Shown here: positions 47,201-55,480 of the stretch, one piece after another | How the letters are laid out: each line of letters starts with the position of its first letter | Position numbering within the stretch: the first letter of the stretch is position 1 | Source: Opitutus sp. | GTDB taxonomy: Bacteria > Verrucomicrobiota > Verrucomicrobiia > Opitutales > Opitutaceae | Assembly (NCBI GenBank): GCA_024707325.1 | Contig: JANPZY010000004.1 | Location: 992,001-1,056,000, forward strand | Reading direction: 5' to 3' | Length of the DNA: 64,000 nucleotides | The notes under the pieces: model-generated | The model's input: the letters and a program-made list of their open reading frames with translations, nothing else | The model's database searches: none | What the model was told of the DNA's origin: nothing | Program-made: the position numbers and the translations under genes

Positions 47201-47362
47201 CATCTCGGCCTGCGCGGCATTCGCAATCGCGCCAAAAAACTCCGCGGCACGTTGAAGCTTGAGAGTGCCCAAGGTCGCGGCACCACCGTGCAAGTAATTG
47301 TGCCCCACTCTCCCGACGCCGCTGACGACGACACTCATGATGCAGAAGGAAACGGAAACTAA
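44252..47362 (+). CDS. sensor histidine kinase with periplasmic propeller and Y_Y_Y domain
   Basis: 1036 residues from the ATG at 44252; the frame further upstream lacks support. A signal anchor (LLGASLLLAGVTASAA) is followed by a periplasmic sensor of about 650 residues with propeller-type repeats and a Y_Y_Y-like domain (about 650-755; YEYRLAPDDPWSPM). One TM helix (about 760-782), a coiled coil, then a HisKA_3 region with the phospho-His in RLANEIHDSVQQG (near 831) and an HATPase domain (N box LLRIAQEATTNALRHA, G boxes DDGVGFDP and GLRGI). It probably senses oligosaccharides in the periplasm. The next gene overlaps it by 26 bp. Confidence 0.87.
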   Translation: MPHSFVPKLRPTPARLSHGAKVLRWLLGASLLLAGVTASAATPVRGQPFTRRYSLEDVGYGPRGARLDFDRFGRVAVIHDGVYAILNDTVWTNLADRSPDRVTMSYVASAHDGQMYYGARASWGIVEIRPDGRIYARPLVPPDPPEWISSASFSDVITTRDGAYFVSPNGIAFWSFAEQTTQLYPHPRIARAFAVGDVVYVSAFNQPLHRVDIAERKLAAAPPSLLDEAAVELATSLDHDRALLSLYEGGLVIFDGQRVQPWEPQISPWESPPREGAGGRVAAIRQLADGRLAVAVTGKGLYLFSAGGEALLALTTPEYHRITALANREPGVLWIAAEDGIEKVLYSSALTFFGQRLGLTLGWPIVERWKGRIYIASAGQLYRALDSAPGAPTSFELHPFQPEFGAWALAASGSRMLVGGADRVYAVEDDGSLTEVTKVSEMAHLIMTDDEHCYAIGRAEIALLEWIDGRWQETSSRTQGVTYPSVAHKVGPSVWIEMAGQVGRLWRDGPQLRLDIVPNSSWTQRPWINIGAVGDVAVLSADSGERRFFDESLHAWRDAPEISAILERSPHWVARVQKDDAGDLWATHDDGIIRFSRTGDDYEIDSTSFDLINDRYPVLRVLPGNDVWITASQSLYHVDHRWANETRIRARPVLVSLTDARGAELLVHQTLPPTLQIPFERNALTFRFFSGSDAARRSPRYEYRLAPDDPWSPMAGSQVSFAGLHEGKYSLQVRLSEKHDQRGEVVAFPFEILAPWYRTLPGYALFSLLGGAALFGLVRWASYIERRRTRVLERLVSQRTAELESAMSRLSEETRHAATLAERDRLANEIHDSVQQGLTGAILQLDTTLKLPAVGGDLRTRLNVVRNMVSHARQEVQHAVWDMESPLLDGADLAEALKNLVAFVDAEQTTITVDVQGTAFALPRATNHNLLRIAQEATTNALRHANATRVTISLGYEPGQITLTIADDGVGFDPQSVLQDRAGHLGLRGIRNRAKKLRGTLKLESAQGRGTTVQVIVPHSPDAADDDTHDAEGNGN

Positions 47363-47984
47363 CGCCCCGAAAATTCGCGTGCTGCTCGCCGACGATCACA
47401 TGGCGATCCGTATGGGCTTGCTGACCGCGATCGGCGACACGCCCGACATGGAGGTCGTCGCCGACGTCGAGGACGGTCACGAAGCCGTCGAGGCCTATCG
47501 CCGCCTGCATCCCGATGTCGTCGTGCTCGATCTGCGCATGCCCGGCACCGGTGGCGTCGACACCACGCGAGCGCTCCGTGCCGAGTTCCCCGGCTGCCGC
47601 GTGCTCATCTACAGCAACTACGCGCGCGGCGAAGAAGTTTACCAGGCCGTGCGCGCCGGCGCGTCCGGCATCGTCGTGAAAGAGATGGCGCTCGAGAGTC
47701 TGCTCGAGGCGATTCGCACCGTGCACCGCGGCGAACAATACATCCCCGCGCAAATCGCCTCGCGCATCGGCGAACGCATGCTCGCGCAACTTTCCCCGCG
47801 CGAGATGGACGTCCTCAAGCTCCTCGCGAAAGGACTCAGCAACAAGGAAATCGCCGCGCAGCTCGGGCTCGTCGTCGGCACCGTGAAAATTCACGTCGCC
47901 AACATCTTTTCGAAACTCGGCGTCTCCGATCGCACGCAGGCCCTGGTCACCGCCGTCAAACGCGGCATCATCGATATCGAGTAG
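47337..47984 (+). CDS. NarL/FixJ-type response regulator
   Basis: 215 residues; ATG at 47337 inside the last codons of the kinase. The receiver domain (about 12-130) has acidic pair LADDH, phospho-acceptor Asp65 in VVVLDLRMPG and the switch Lys in VVKEMA. A LuxR-type helix-turn-helix (about 148-210, LSPREMDVLKLLAKGLSNKEIAAQLGL...) binds DNA. It is the partner of the kinase at 44252 and may control the GH2, GH9 or xylan genes. The 22-bp tandem repeat starts right after its stop. Confidence 0.92.
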   Translation: MMQKETETNAPKIRVLLADDHMAIRMGLLTAIGDTPDMEVVADVEDGHEAVEAYRRLHPDVVVLDLRMPGTGGVDTTRALRAEFPGCRVLIYSNYARGEEVYQAVRAGASGIVVKEMALESLLEAIRTVHRGEQYIPAQIASRIGERMLAQLSPREMDVLKLLAKGLSNKEIAAQLGLVVGTVKIHVANIFSKLGVSDRTQALVTAVKRGIIDIE

Positions 47985-47985
47985 T

Positions 47986-48115
47986 CGCGACTCGAGCCGC
48001 ACCTGGTCGCGATCGTGTCCGCACCTTGGCTCGACCCGGTCCGCACCTTGGCTCGACCCAGTCCGCACTTCGTCCCGACGCGGTGCGCACATGGGCGCGA
48101 CGCAATCCGCACCGC
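47986..48115 (+). repeat. 22-bp degenerate tandem repeat array (copy 4 of 6)
   Basis: About six units, the clearest GGCTCGACCCGGTCCGCACC plus two bases, present twice in a row. It starts within 2-10 bp of the response regulator stop and has the same orientation relative to the gene as copies 1 and 2. Confidence 0.78.
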
Positions 48116-48242
48116 CGATCGACAACGGACAGTTCGTTTCCTCCTTTCCTGCTTTCCTCATTCTCCCCGCCCTCGATTTCACCCAATCGAGTGTTTGAGG
48201 AATCGCTCCGCACGCATAACTAGCGGCTTACCCCGATTCCCC

Positions 48243-50663
48243 ATGCGCCTCTCCCCTTTCGTCGCGGCGGCCCTCGCCCTCGTCGCGCCCGCGGTCACGT
48301 GGGCCCAGCTTTCCTTCGGCACGGCTACACAGATCAACGACGACTGGCGCTTCACGTTGCAGGACGATCCTCGCGCTGCCGCGCCCGAGTTCGACGATCA
48401 CGAATGGGCCCAGGTCCATCTGCCGCACGATTGGAGCGTGCAGGCGCTGCTGAGTGCGGAACTCGCGAGCTGCACCGGCTATCTGCCCGGCGGCATTGGT
48501 TGGTATCGCAAACGCCTGCCCGCCTCCGTCGCGTCTGCTGACGAGCGCGTGTTTCTCTATTTCGAAGGCGTCTACAATCGCAGCGACGTTTATCTCAACG
48601 GACATCTCCTCGGCCGGCGACCCAATGGCTATGTGTCGTTTTACTACGACATGACGCCGCATCTGCGCAGCGACGGCGACAACGTGATCGCCGTGCGCGT
48701 CGATCACAGCCGCTCGGCCGATTCACGCTGGTATACCGGCTCCGGCATTTATCGAAACGTCCACCTCATCCGCGCGAACGCGATTCATCTCGCGCCATGG
48801 GGCGTGTTTGTCCGCACGGAAAACGCCGATGCGCATCGCGCCACGCTGCGCGTCACCGCCGAAGTCACGAACACCACGTCGCGCGCCGCGAAACTCTCCG
48901 TGCGCCACATCCTCTTCGACGACGAGCAACGCATCGCCGAATCGTCGTCCACGCTCTCGCTCGCGGCGAATGCCTCCGGCTCGACCGAACTCGCGCTCGA
49001 CGTGGCCGAGCCGCGGCGCTGGAGCGTGGAGTCGCCGCATCTTTATCGGTTGCGCACGATCGTTCTCGCGGAAGACGGACAGGTTGTTGACCAGACCGAA
49101 ACGAAGACCGGCATTCGCACGCTGCACTTCGACGCGGATCGCGGTTTCTCGCTCAATGGCGATTCGATGAAGCTGAAAGGCGTTTGTCTGCATCACGACG
49201 CCGGCGTGCTCGGCGCCGCCGTGCCGCGCGAAGTGTGGGCGCACCGTCTGCGCACGTTGAAGGCGATCGGCGCCAACGCGGTGCGCACCAGCCACAATCC
49301 GCAGGCGACGAATCTCTACGAACTCTGCGACGAACTCGGCCTGCTCGTGCTCAACGAGGCGTTCGACGAGTGGGAGTTTCCGAAGCGGAAATGGCTCGAA
49401 GGCTGGAACGTCGGCACACCCGGCTTCGAGGGTTCGTTCGATTTCTTTGCGGAATGGGCCGAGCGCGATCTCGCCGACATGGTGCGCCGCGATCGCAATC
49501 ACCCGTCGGTCTTCGCGTGGAGCATCGGCAACGAAGTCGATTATCCCAACGATCCGTATTCGCATCCGATCCTCGACGGCAGCGCGATCGACCAGCCGAT
49601 GTATGGCGGCTACCAGCCGAACCAGCCCGACGCGATGCGACTCGGCGCCATCGCGCAACGCCTCGCGGCCGTGGTGAAACAGCACGACCGCTCGCGACCG
49701 GTGACCGCGGCGCTCGCGGGCGTGGTGATGTCGAATCAGACGGCGTATCCAGATGCCTTGGACATCGTCGGCTACAACTACACCGAGGATCGCTACGCGC
49801 TCGATCATCGCACGTATCCGCAGCGCGTGATCTACGGCAGCGAGAATCGTCACGGATGGAAGGAGTGGCTCTTCGTCCGTGATCATCCGTTCATCTCCGG
49901 CCAGTTTCTCTGGACCGGCATCGATTATCTCGGTGAAGCCGGTCGCTGGCCCGCGCGTGGTTCGGGCGCGGGTCTGCTCGATCTCACCGGCGCAATCAAA
50001 CCGCGCGGGCATTTCCGCCGCGCACTCTGGTCGGATCAGCCGGTCGCCTATCTCGGCACGATGCCAAAGCCATCGGACGCGCGTCTGTCCATAGACGCGC
50101 CGCCGGTGTGGAACTACGAACCGGGCACGCCCGTGCGTGTGCTCTGCTACACCAACGCCCCGCGCGCCCGCCTGCTGCTCAACGGAAAACCCATCGGCGA
50201 AGAGAAAGACTTCGACGAAGAAACCGGCATTCTCGCGTGGGACATTCCGTTTCAGCCCGGCACGCTCGAAGTGCACGGCTTCGATCGCAGCGGCGCGCTG
50301 GTTTCCTCCGCCACGCTGCAAACCGCCGGCGTGCCCGTGCGCCTGCACCCGACGACGCATTTTTCCACGCTTCGCGAACGGCGTGGCGTGGCGATGATCG
50401 AAGTCCAGCTTCGCGATGCGGCAGGCGTTCCCGTGCTCACCGATGACCGCGAGGTCACGTGCACGATCGAAGGCCCCGCGCGTTTGCTGGGACTCGAGGC
50501 GGGAAACTTGCGCGACGTGTCCGACTACACCGACGCGACGCACCGCACCTTTCGCGGCCGGCTCGTCGCCTACGTGCAAGCCATTGCCGACGCAGGACCC
50601 ATCCGCGTGCGCTTCGCTTCGGACGGTTTGCCCGACGAAGTCGTGATCGCGCGCCGCGAGTGA
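48243..50663 (+). CDS. secreted GH2 family beta-galactosidase-like glycosidase
   Basis: 806 residues from the ATG at 48243, which opens a signal peptide (LVAPAVTWAQ). A jelly-roll sugar-binding domain (about 25-190; VHLPHDWS, VYLNGHLLGRRPNGY), an Ig-like domain (about 195-290), the barrel (about 295-590) and two C-terminal Ig-like domains follow. Acid/base Glu near 431 in AWSIGNEVDY; nucleophile Glu near 534 in VIYGSENRHG. The enzyme class removes galactose, or related sugars, from glycans. It stands alone between the two-component genes and GH9. Confidence 0.87.
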   Translation: MRLSPFVAAALALVAPAVTWAQLSFGTATQINDDWRFTLQDDPRAAAPEFDDHEWAQVHLPHDWSVQALLSAELASCTGYLPGGIGWYRKRLPASVASADERVFLYFEGVYNRSDVYLNGHLLGRRPNGYVSFYYDMTPHLRSDGDNVIAVRVDHSRSADSRWYTGSGIYRNVHLIRANAIHLAPWGVFVRTENADAHRATLRVTAEVTNTTSRAAKLSVRHILFDDEQRIAESSSTLSLAANASGSTELALDVAEPRRWSVESPHLYRLRTIVLAEDGQVVDQTETKTGIRTLHFDADRGFSLNGDSMKLKGVCLHHDAGVLGAAVPREVWAHRLRTLKAIGANAVRTSHNPQATNLYELCDELGLLVLNEAFDEWEFPKRKWLEGWNVGTPGFEGSFDFFAEWAERDLADMVRRDRNHPSVFAWSIGNEVDYPNDPYSHPILDGSAIDQPMYGGYQPNQPDAMRLGAIAQRLAAVVKQHDRSRPVTAALAGVVMSNQTAYPDALDIVGYNYTEDRYALDHRTYPQRVIYGSENRHGWKEWLFVRDHPFISGQFLWTGIDYLGEAGRWPARGSGAGLLDLTGAIKPRGHFRRALWSDQPVAYLGTMPKPSDARLSIDAPPVWNYEPGTPVRVLCYTNAPRARLLLNGKPIGEEKDFDEETGILAWDIPFQPGTLEVHGFDRSGALVSSATLQTAGVPVRLHPTTHFSTLRERRGVAMIEVQLRDAAGVPVLTDDREVTCTIEGPARLLGLEAGNLRDVSDYTDATHRTFRGRLVAYVQAIADAGPIRVRFASDGLPDEVVIARRE

Positions 50664-50777
50664 GGTGTGCGCTGCTCTGCTGCGCCACGTTTCGAAATCT
50701 ACTAGCGTCAGCGAGCGCGCATTCGCCGCGCATCCTTTCGTGGCGGACTTCGTTTAGCTGGGTTCAAATTCTCCGTC

Positions 50778-53081
50778 ATGCGCAAACCCACGCTCTTAGC
50801 TCTTTGTCTCCTCCCCTTCCTCGTCCTCACGGCCTCCGCGTCGCGACTCGTCGAGTTCCGCGTCGTCGATGAGCAGGTGCTCATGGTTTACTTCAAGGAC
50901 GGCGAGGTGCGCTACCGCGACAATGGCCAGGGCGAAAGCGCGTTCACCGGCCACGATTACGCGCCGGGCGACGACGAACTCGTCAGTTTCGGCGAACCGC
51001 TCGATGTGAAACACGCCGCGAAAGCCACCGCGTGGAAACTCACTTCGCGCGACGACGCCCGCTACGGTTCCGCCGGCCTCGCGCCCGCCGCCGTGCATCG
51101 CAAGTCCAAGGTCAACGAGGCCAACCACGATTGGGAGTATCGACTCGATCACTGGATCTTCCTCCGCCTGCCGCATCCGCTTCAGGTCGGCGCGCACTAC
51201 GAGTTGCAGATCGACGCCGCGACGAAGTCCGACACAAAGCGCGCCTCGCTCCACTACGTGCTCGAATCGAGCCAGTCCGAGGCGATTCACGTCAATCTGA
51301 TCGGCTACCATCCCGCGAGCCCGGTGAAATCCGCCGACCTCTACCTCTGGCTCGGCGACGGCGGCGTGCGCGACTACAGCAGCTTCGTTGGACGTCGTGT
51401 GTGGTTGTTCGACGTCACGTCCGGCGAGCGTTTCAACGCGGGCGAAGTTCGCTTCTGGCAGAAATCGACCAAGCACGACGTCACCAATCGCAACCTCACC
51501 GGCTCCGACGTGTGGAACGTCGACTTCTCCTCCATCACGCGCCCCGGCCGCTACCGTCTCGTTGTTGATGGCGTGGGCTGCAGCCCCGAGTTCGAGATCG
51601 GCGAGCGCGTGCGCTTCGAGCCGTTCCGCACGTCGCTGCGCGGTTACTACTACATGCGCATCGGCGAGCCGGTCGACGCGCAGAATCCGCCGCCGCGCCA
51701 GCCGCGTTTCATCCCCGGCGAAGATCCCGTGGGCTTCACGATCTACATCACCGATTTCCACCCCTACTCGCCCGAGTGGAAAGATATCCCGGGCGACACG
51801 TGGGATGAGCCGCACTTCAAGTTCGCGCGCGATTCGTATTTCTGGAAACGCCGTCTGCCGGGCAATCCCACCAACCCGCGCGCCCGCGGCGGCCACTCCG
51901 ACGCGCTCGATTGGGACCGTCACCTCGGACACGTTTCCAACATCTACGATCTGCTGCTGCCGTATCTGCTCACGCGCGGCGCGCTCTCCGACGACAACCT
52001 CGACATCGCCGAGAGCGGCAACGGCATCCCCGACCTCATCGACGAAGCGCGCAACGAGGTCGACCTATGGCTCAGCATCCGCGACGGCGAAGCCTACGGT
52101 CACGGTCTGACCAATCCCACGCGCGAGCGCACGATCATGTTCCAGGCCGGCGCCACCACGATGGCCGCTTGGGCCAACGCCGCCAATTGCGCGATCCTCG
52201 CCGAGGCGTTCCGCGTCGCGCAGAAACCCGATCTCATGGCCTATTACCGCGACGAAGCGATCCGCGCCTATCGTTTCGCCTCACGCCAGGAGAACCAGCA
52301 GCTCGACGACATTCACGAAGTCGGCGACGCGTATATGCGCGGTCGCGATTTCCGCGCGATGGCCGCCGCGTATCTCTTCAACGTCACCGGCGACGCCGAG
52401 TGGGAAGACGCCATGGCCGCCGACTCCGTCGTGCGCGACGGTCTCGCTGAAATCGAAAAAGATCACACCTGGGTCCAGACGTGGACCGCCGCCGCGTATC
52501 TGCTCACGCCGCACGAGCGCCGTTATCCGCAGATCGCCGCCAACCTCGCCGCCTCCGTGCGCAAGCAGGCCATCGAGCGCAACGTGCAGCACATGGACAC
52601 GCGCCCCTCGCGCCGCTCGTCCGCCAATGGCCACTGGCAGACGCCGCTCAACCTTCAGCTCGTCGCGCTCGCGCACGCGATTTCCGACGATGCCGCCGAT
52701 CGCGCACGCTTCGAACGCGCGATGGTCCTCGAGGCCGACTGGAGCCTCGGTCGCAATCCCTCGAACATCGTGGAAATGACCGGCCTCGGCAGCCGCCACA
52801 TCGTCAACGCCTACACCTCCGGACGAAACGACGGTGTGCCCGGCGTGCATCCGGCCATACGCCCTACAACAACCTCGATCCGTGGGGCAAAACGCCGCAC
52901 GGCCACAATCCCGCGCTGGTTCAGCGATCGCGGTTATCCGGATTGGGATGCCGGCGGCTGGCCGCATCAGGAAGCGCATTTCAACACGCGCTATTCGTGG
53001 GCCAACGCCGAGTTCACGCCTCGCCAGACCATGCGCGGCAAGATGGTCCTCTACGCCTACCTCGAAGCGCTCACGCGCTGA
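50778..53081 (+). CDS. secreted GH9 family glycosidase (endoglucanase type) with a local frame-shifted patch
   Basis: 767 residues with a signal peptide to about 21 (LTASASRL). An N-terminal CelD-type Ig-like domain (about 175-280; VNLIGYHPASPVKSADLYL) precedes an (alpha/alpha)6 barrel (about 290-765) with ESGNGIPDLIDEAR and a final ANAEFTPRQTMRGKMV that should hold the general acid Glu. Between about 52855 and 52920 the frame is locally wrong: the next frame reads HTPYNNLDPWGKTPHGHNP, which fits the family, and two opposite 1-base errors flank it. The function of the whole is inferred as beta-glucan or xyloglucan hydrolysis. Confidence 0.82.
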   Translation: MRKPTLLALCLLPFLVLTASASRLVEFRVVDEQVLMVYFKDGEVRYRDNGQGESAFTGHDYAPGDDELVSFGEPLDVKHAAKATAWKLTSRDDARYGSAGLAPAAVHRKSKVNEANHDWEYRLDHWIFLRLPHPLQVGAHYELQIDAATKSDTKRASLHYVLESSQSEAIHVNLIGYHPASPVKSADLYLWLGDGGVRDYSSFVGRRVWLFDVTSGERFNAGEVRFWQKSTKHDVTNRNLTGSDVWNVDFSSITRPGRYRLVVDGVGCSPEFEIGERVRFEPFRTSLRGYYYMRIGEPVDAQNPPPRQPRFIPGEDPVGFTIYITDFHPYSPEWKDIPGDTWDEPHFKFARDSYFWKRRLPGNPTNPRARGGHSDALDWDRHLGHVSNIYDLLLPYLLTRGALSDDNLDIAESGNGIPDLIDEARNEVDLWLSIRDGEAYGHGLTNPTRERTIMFQAGATTMAAWANAANCAILAEAFRVAQKPDLMAYYRDEAIRAYRFASRQENQQLDDIHEVGDAYMRGRDFRAMAAAYLFNVTGDAEWEDAMAADSVVRDGLAEIEKDHTWVQTWTAAAYLLTPHERRYPQIAANLAASVRKQAIERNVQHMDTRPSRRSSANGHWQTPLNLQLVALAHAISDDAADRARFERAMVLEADWSLGRNPSNIVEMTGLGSRHIVNAYTSGRNDGVPGVHPAIRPTTTSIRGAKRRTATIPRWFSDRGYPDWDAGGWPHQEAHFNTRYSWANAEFTPRQTMRGKMVLYAYLEALTR

Positions 53082-53121
53082 GCACACCGATGGAGACGCG
53101 ACGCCCTCGTCACGTCCTGAC

Positions 53122-53153
53122 AAAAAGCCGCGGCTCAAACGCCACGGCTTTTT
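53122..53153 (+). terminator. intrinsic terminator of GH9
   Basis: AAAAAGCCGCGG / CCACGGCTTTTT with an 8-base loop. It ends in T5 and lies 40 bp after the GH9 stop. The A run on its left makes it usable from either side. Confidence 0.78.
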
Positions 53154-53224
53154 GTCGCGTCCTTCCCTTTGTCATTCTGAACGAAGCGTCACCCTGTTTC
53201 CGCTCCGCGCTTCCGTGTTTCCGT

Positions 53225-53330
53225 GATTCGTCCCGGTTCGGCACGCACATTGTCCCGACCGTGTCCGCACATTGGCACGACGTGGTGCGCACACGAGTGC
53301 GGCAGGGCCCGAACTTGGTCGCGACTCACA
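53225..53330 (+). repeat. 22-bp degenerate tandem repeat array (copy 5 of 6)
   Basis: About five weaker units such as TGTCCCGACCGTGTCCGCAC and GGCACGACGTGGTGCGCAC. It lies after the GH9 terminator. Both orientations of the half unit are mixed here. Confidence 0.6.
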
Positions 53331-53333
53331 TCG

Positions 53334-53347
53334 TATCCGGATTCTGG
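53334..53347. promoter_or_regulatory. third copy of the TATCC(A/G)GATTCTGG palindrome
   Basis: TATCCGGATTCTGG, a near-match to the sites at 4492 and 7323. It directly abuts the end of repeat array 5. The shared CTATGT flank (in inverted form) is also present at 4485. Confidence 0.35.
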
Positions 53348-53448
53348 TGACATAGCGTCCTCGCCGCGACCCTTCCGCTCCCGACTCCGCGCCCTGCTCC
53401 AAGGGTTATCCGGGAAACGTCCGCCGAGGCGCGTCTGAACCCTCCGGC

Positions 53449-53829
53449 TTATTGCGCCGCGATCGCCGCCACTGATATCTTCATGCCCTGCGGACGAACC
53501 GGCAACTTGGCCCCCTGCCGTGCCGGCGGATCCTCGGGGAACCAGCGCGCCCATTCTTCGTTCATGCCCGCAAAATCGCCTTCCTCCGCGACGATCACGG
53601 TTGCGCTGACGATCTTCTCCATCGCACTCCCGCCCGCCACCAGGATCGCTTCGACGTTCCGCAGGCACTGCCGGGTCTGCTCTTGAATGGTCGCGCCAAC
53701 GACTCTTCCGGTCTCCGGATCAAACGGACCTTGCCCGGCGACGAAGATGAATCCGCCGGACTTCACGCCCTGACTATACGTGGGCGGCGGCGTGGGCGCA
53801 TTCGCGGTGTGGATGATTTCTTTGCTCAT
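53449..53829 (-). CDS. ridA: RidA/YjgF family enamine/imine deaminase
   Basis: 126 residues, the normal length. FVAGQGPFDPETGRVVG, TRQCLRNVEAILVAGG and the C-terminal PVRPQGMKISVAAIA fit the family: a trimer that hydrolyses reactive 2-aminoacrylate-type imines. The conserved Arg near the C-terminus that binds the substrate carboxylate is seen in PVRPQG. The C-terminal Glu typical of active RidA (usually PxxxVEIEAIA) is not clear, so a divergent subfamily is possible. It stands alone, with repeat array 6 upstream. About 250 bp separate it from array B. Confidence 0.83.
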   Translation of the reverse strand: MSKEIIHTANAPTPPPTYSQGVKSGGFIFVAGQGPFDPETGRVVGATIQEQTRQCLRNVEAILVAGGSAMEKIVSATVIVAEEGDFAGMNEEWARWFPEDPPARQGAKLPVRPQGMKISVAAIAAQ

Positions 53830-53884
53830 AAAAGAAGGGAGATGTCCGCTTAGGCCGACATCGGTGAATATACCGTAGCGCGCT

Positions 53885-54000
53885 CATGTCTGCACCGGAT
53901 CGCGCCCGAGTGCGTCCCGAGTCGGGACCCCATGCGGACACGGTCGAGCCCGAGTGCGGACACGCTCGCAGCAACGTCCGGACCGCGTCGCGCGTCTGCG
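53885..54000. repeat. 22-bp degenerate tandem repeat array (copy 6 of 6)
   Basis: About five units, for example TGCGGACACGGTCGAGCCCG. Unlike the others it lies upstream of its neighbour (RidA), between RidA and the distal end of array B. Confidence 0.65.
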
Positions 54001-54084
54001 CGATCCGACGCAAACCAGAGTGCACGCTCCTTCTTCGGTCCGTTTGCCCTGCCCCCACGTGCGCCTCGGCCGTGAACCACGTGA

Positions 54085-54333
54085 TCACCCCGGGGCATAA
54101 GAAAGCGTGAGATCGAGAGGAGGCCGCGAGAATGCATGACCGCATCTTCCACATCGCTCTTCATGTGACATTGCGAGATCGCCCGCAGCTTGCGCGAGAT
54201 GGATACGTAGCCATGAGAGCTTGGATGGATCGACATTCTCTTTCGCACCGCAGTCGGTAGCGAGCCGCACGATTTCCGCACCGGACCGTTGGCTGTCGGC
54301 AAAGCCTGGACGGATCATCGAAAGCTCACTCAT
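54085..54333 (-). CDS. possible last cassette gene of array B, unknown
   Basis: 82 residues starting 3 bp from the attC outer site, as cassette genes do. It has one CxxC (ERCGRCGHAFS) and no recognised fold. No attC follows it, so either the cassette lost its attC or this is a decayed remnant. Another frame over the same DNA is also open, so the call is weak. Confidence 0.35.
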   Translation of the reverse strand: MSELSMIRPGFADSQRSGAEIVRLATDCGAKENVDPSKLSWLRIHLAQAAGDLAMSHEERCGRCGHAFSRPPLDLTLSYAPG

Positions 54334-54335
54334 TC

Positions 54336-54434
54336 GCCGAACGTTAAAGATGAGCCACGACGGCAGCTGGCGCGAGCTCTGCGCCAGCACGAGGCGTGAC
54401 AAGCATACGCGTTGGCTCTGGCGTCTGGTTCGGC
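54336..54434 (-). other. attC site with mismatched arms
   Basis: 99 bp with normal outer and inner sites, but the left arm (CACGACGGCAGCTGGC) does not pair with the right arm (ACAAGCATACGCGTTGG). The right arm belongs to the type at 16321; the left arm matches the GGCAGCTGGC type at 57740. It looks like a recombinant of two attCs. Confidence 0.7.
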
Positions 54435-54441
54435 CCTTTTG

Positions 54442-54971
54442 TCATCCAGTCTCTCCGATGGCTGCCAACTTCTCGCGGGCAAGCGCCCTGATCGCGCACC
54501 CAAACAACAGCAGCACGGCCCAAAGGACCGCTAGCGTGAACAGCAGGGCATCCGCTTCGCGATCCTCAGACTCTACTTCGTCATTCACTGGGCGGAGCGC
54601 GAGATCACCATCTACCGCAACGATCTCGAATCGGGTAAGCTTATCGCGCTTCTCTTTCGGATACCCGCGCCCGTCGAGAACCAACATCCCATCCCGAACT
54701 GCCCAGCGGCCCTTTCCTTCTTCTGACCAAACGCATTCGTGCGTGGTGATCACATACACGCTGTCGCGGCGAAGCTCGATAGTCGTGACTTCCATCCCGA
54801 TGGGACGTGAATAAATCCCGGGGATGCCGTTCTTGAACGTCGCATCAGACCCAAATCCATATGCTGCCGCTCTCCCAATTGATGGGAAGTGCGATGAACC
54901 CCAAGATCCCCGCCGCAAACACGACTGCAATGGCGACCACCGACAAAAAGGATTTTCGAGAGGATATTCAT
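54442..54971 (-). pseudogene. cassette gene with N-terminal TM and C-terminal TM, twice frameshifted
   Basis: The ATG at 54971 follows the attC by 6 bp. The first codons (MNILSK) continue best in the next frame as a TM segment (SFLSVVAIAVVFAAGILGFIALP), then a second shift leads to SDATFKNGIPGIYSRPIGMEVTTIELRRD and the rest to 54442. The end holds another TM segment (LLFTLAVLWAVLLLFGCAI). Two indels, near 54945 and 54850, would restore about 175 residues. No family was recognised. Confidence 0.55.
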
Positions 54972-54977
54972 GCCTTT

Positions 54978-55076
54978 GCCGAACGTCAAAGATCAGCCAC
55001 ACGTGTGCTTGGCGCAGGCCGTGCGTAAGCACGGAATGTGACAAGCATACGTGTTGGCTGTAGCGCCTGGTTCGGC
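54978..55076 (-). other. attC site
   Basis: 99 bp. Arms CACACGTGTGCTTGG and CAAGCATACGTGTTGG; inner boxes CAGCC and GGCTG instead of GAGCC/GGCTC. Nearly identical to the attC at 57250. Confidence 0.88.
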
Positions 55077-55083
55077 CCTCCGG

Positions 55084-55473
55084 TCATCGGCTCTCGTCGA
55101 GAATCTTCTTCTTTCGGGCGGCAAATTCTTCCTCCGTAATAACGCCGTCCTTTCGAAGCTCATCGAGCTTCCTCAATTCCGTGTAGATGTCGGATTCGAT
55201 GGCGATCTTCTGATCCGAGCGAATCTCCATCTCAATCTTCTGCGCCGGAATCATCCCTTGATCGACCTTCACGAGCACTCCGTCGCGAAAGTAGTAATAC
55301 GCGCCGTTGGAACGATACGCCTTCACGCTTCCCTCCATGTATGCGACATCTGCGATCAGCGTGCGACGAAGCCACTGCTTCTCGGTCATACCAATTTGCG
55401 GACCGAATGTGCTTTGGCAGCCGACAAGCAACAGTGCGGACGTAAGTGCCCATGTGAGGTGCTGGAGCTTCAT
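55084..55473 (-). CDS. cassette gene: SHOCT-domain lipoprotein
   Basis: 129 residues. A lipobox (LLLVGCQS, Cys19) marks a lipoprotein. A SmpA/OmlA-like middle (GMTEKQWLRR) leads to a C-terminal SHOCT motif (ELRKLDELRKDGVITEEEFAARKKKIL). SHOCT is a short oligomerisation helix pair found at the ends of many small bacterial proteins. It is likely bound to the periplasmic face of a membrane. Complete cassette with its own attC at both sides. Confidence 0.72.
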   Translation of the reverse strand: MKLQHLTWALTSALLLVGCQSTFGPQIGMTEKQWLRRTLIADVAYMEGSVKAYRSNGAYYYFRDGVLVKVDQGMIPAQKIEMEIRSDQKIAIESDIYTELRKLDELRKDGVITEEEFAARKKKILDESR

Positions 55474-55480
55474 AGATTTT

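Noticed and set aside
53850-54302. 150-residue minus-strand frame
   Set aside because: Runs through repeat array 6 and has no start near the attC; the shorter frame from 54333 fits cassette layout better, though it is also weak.
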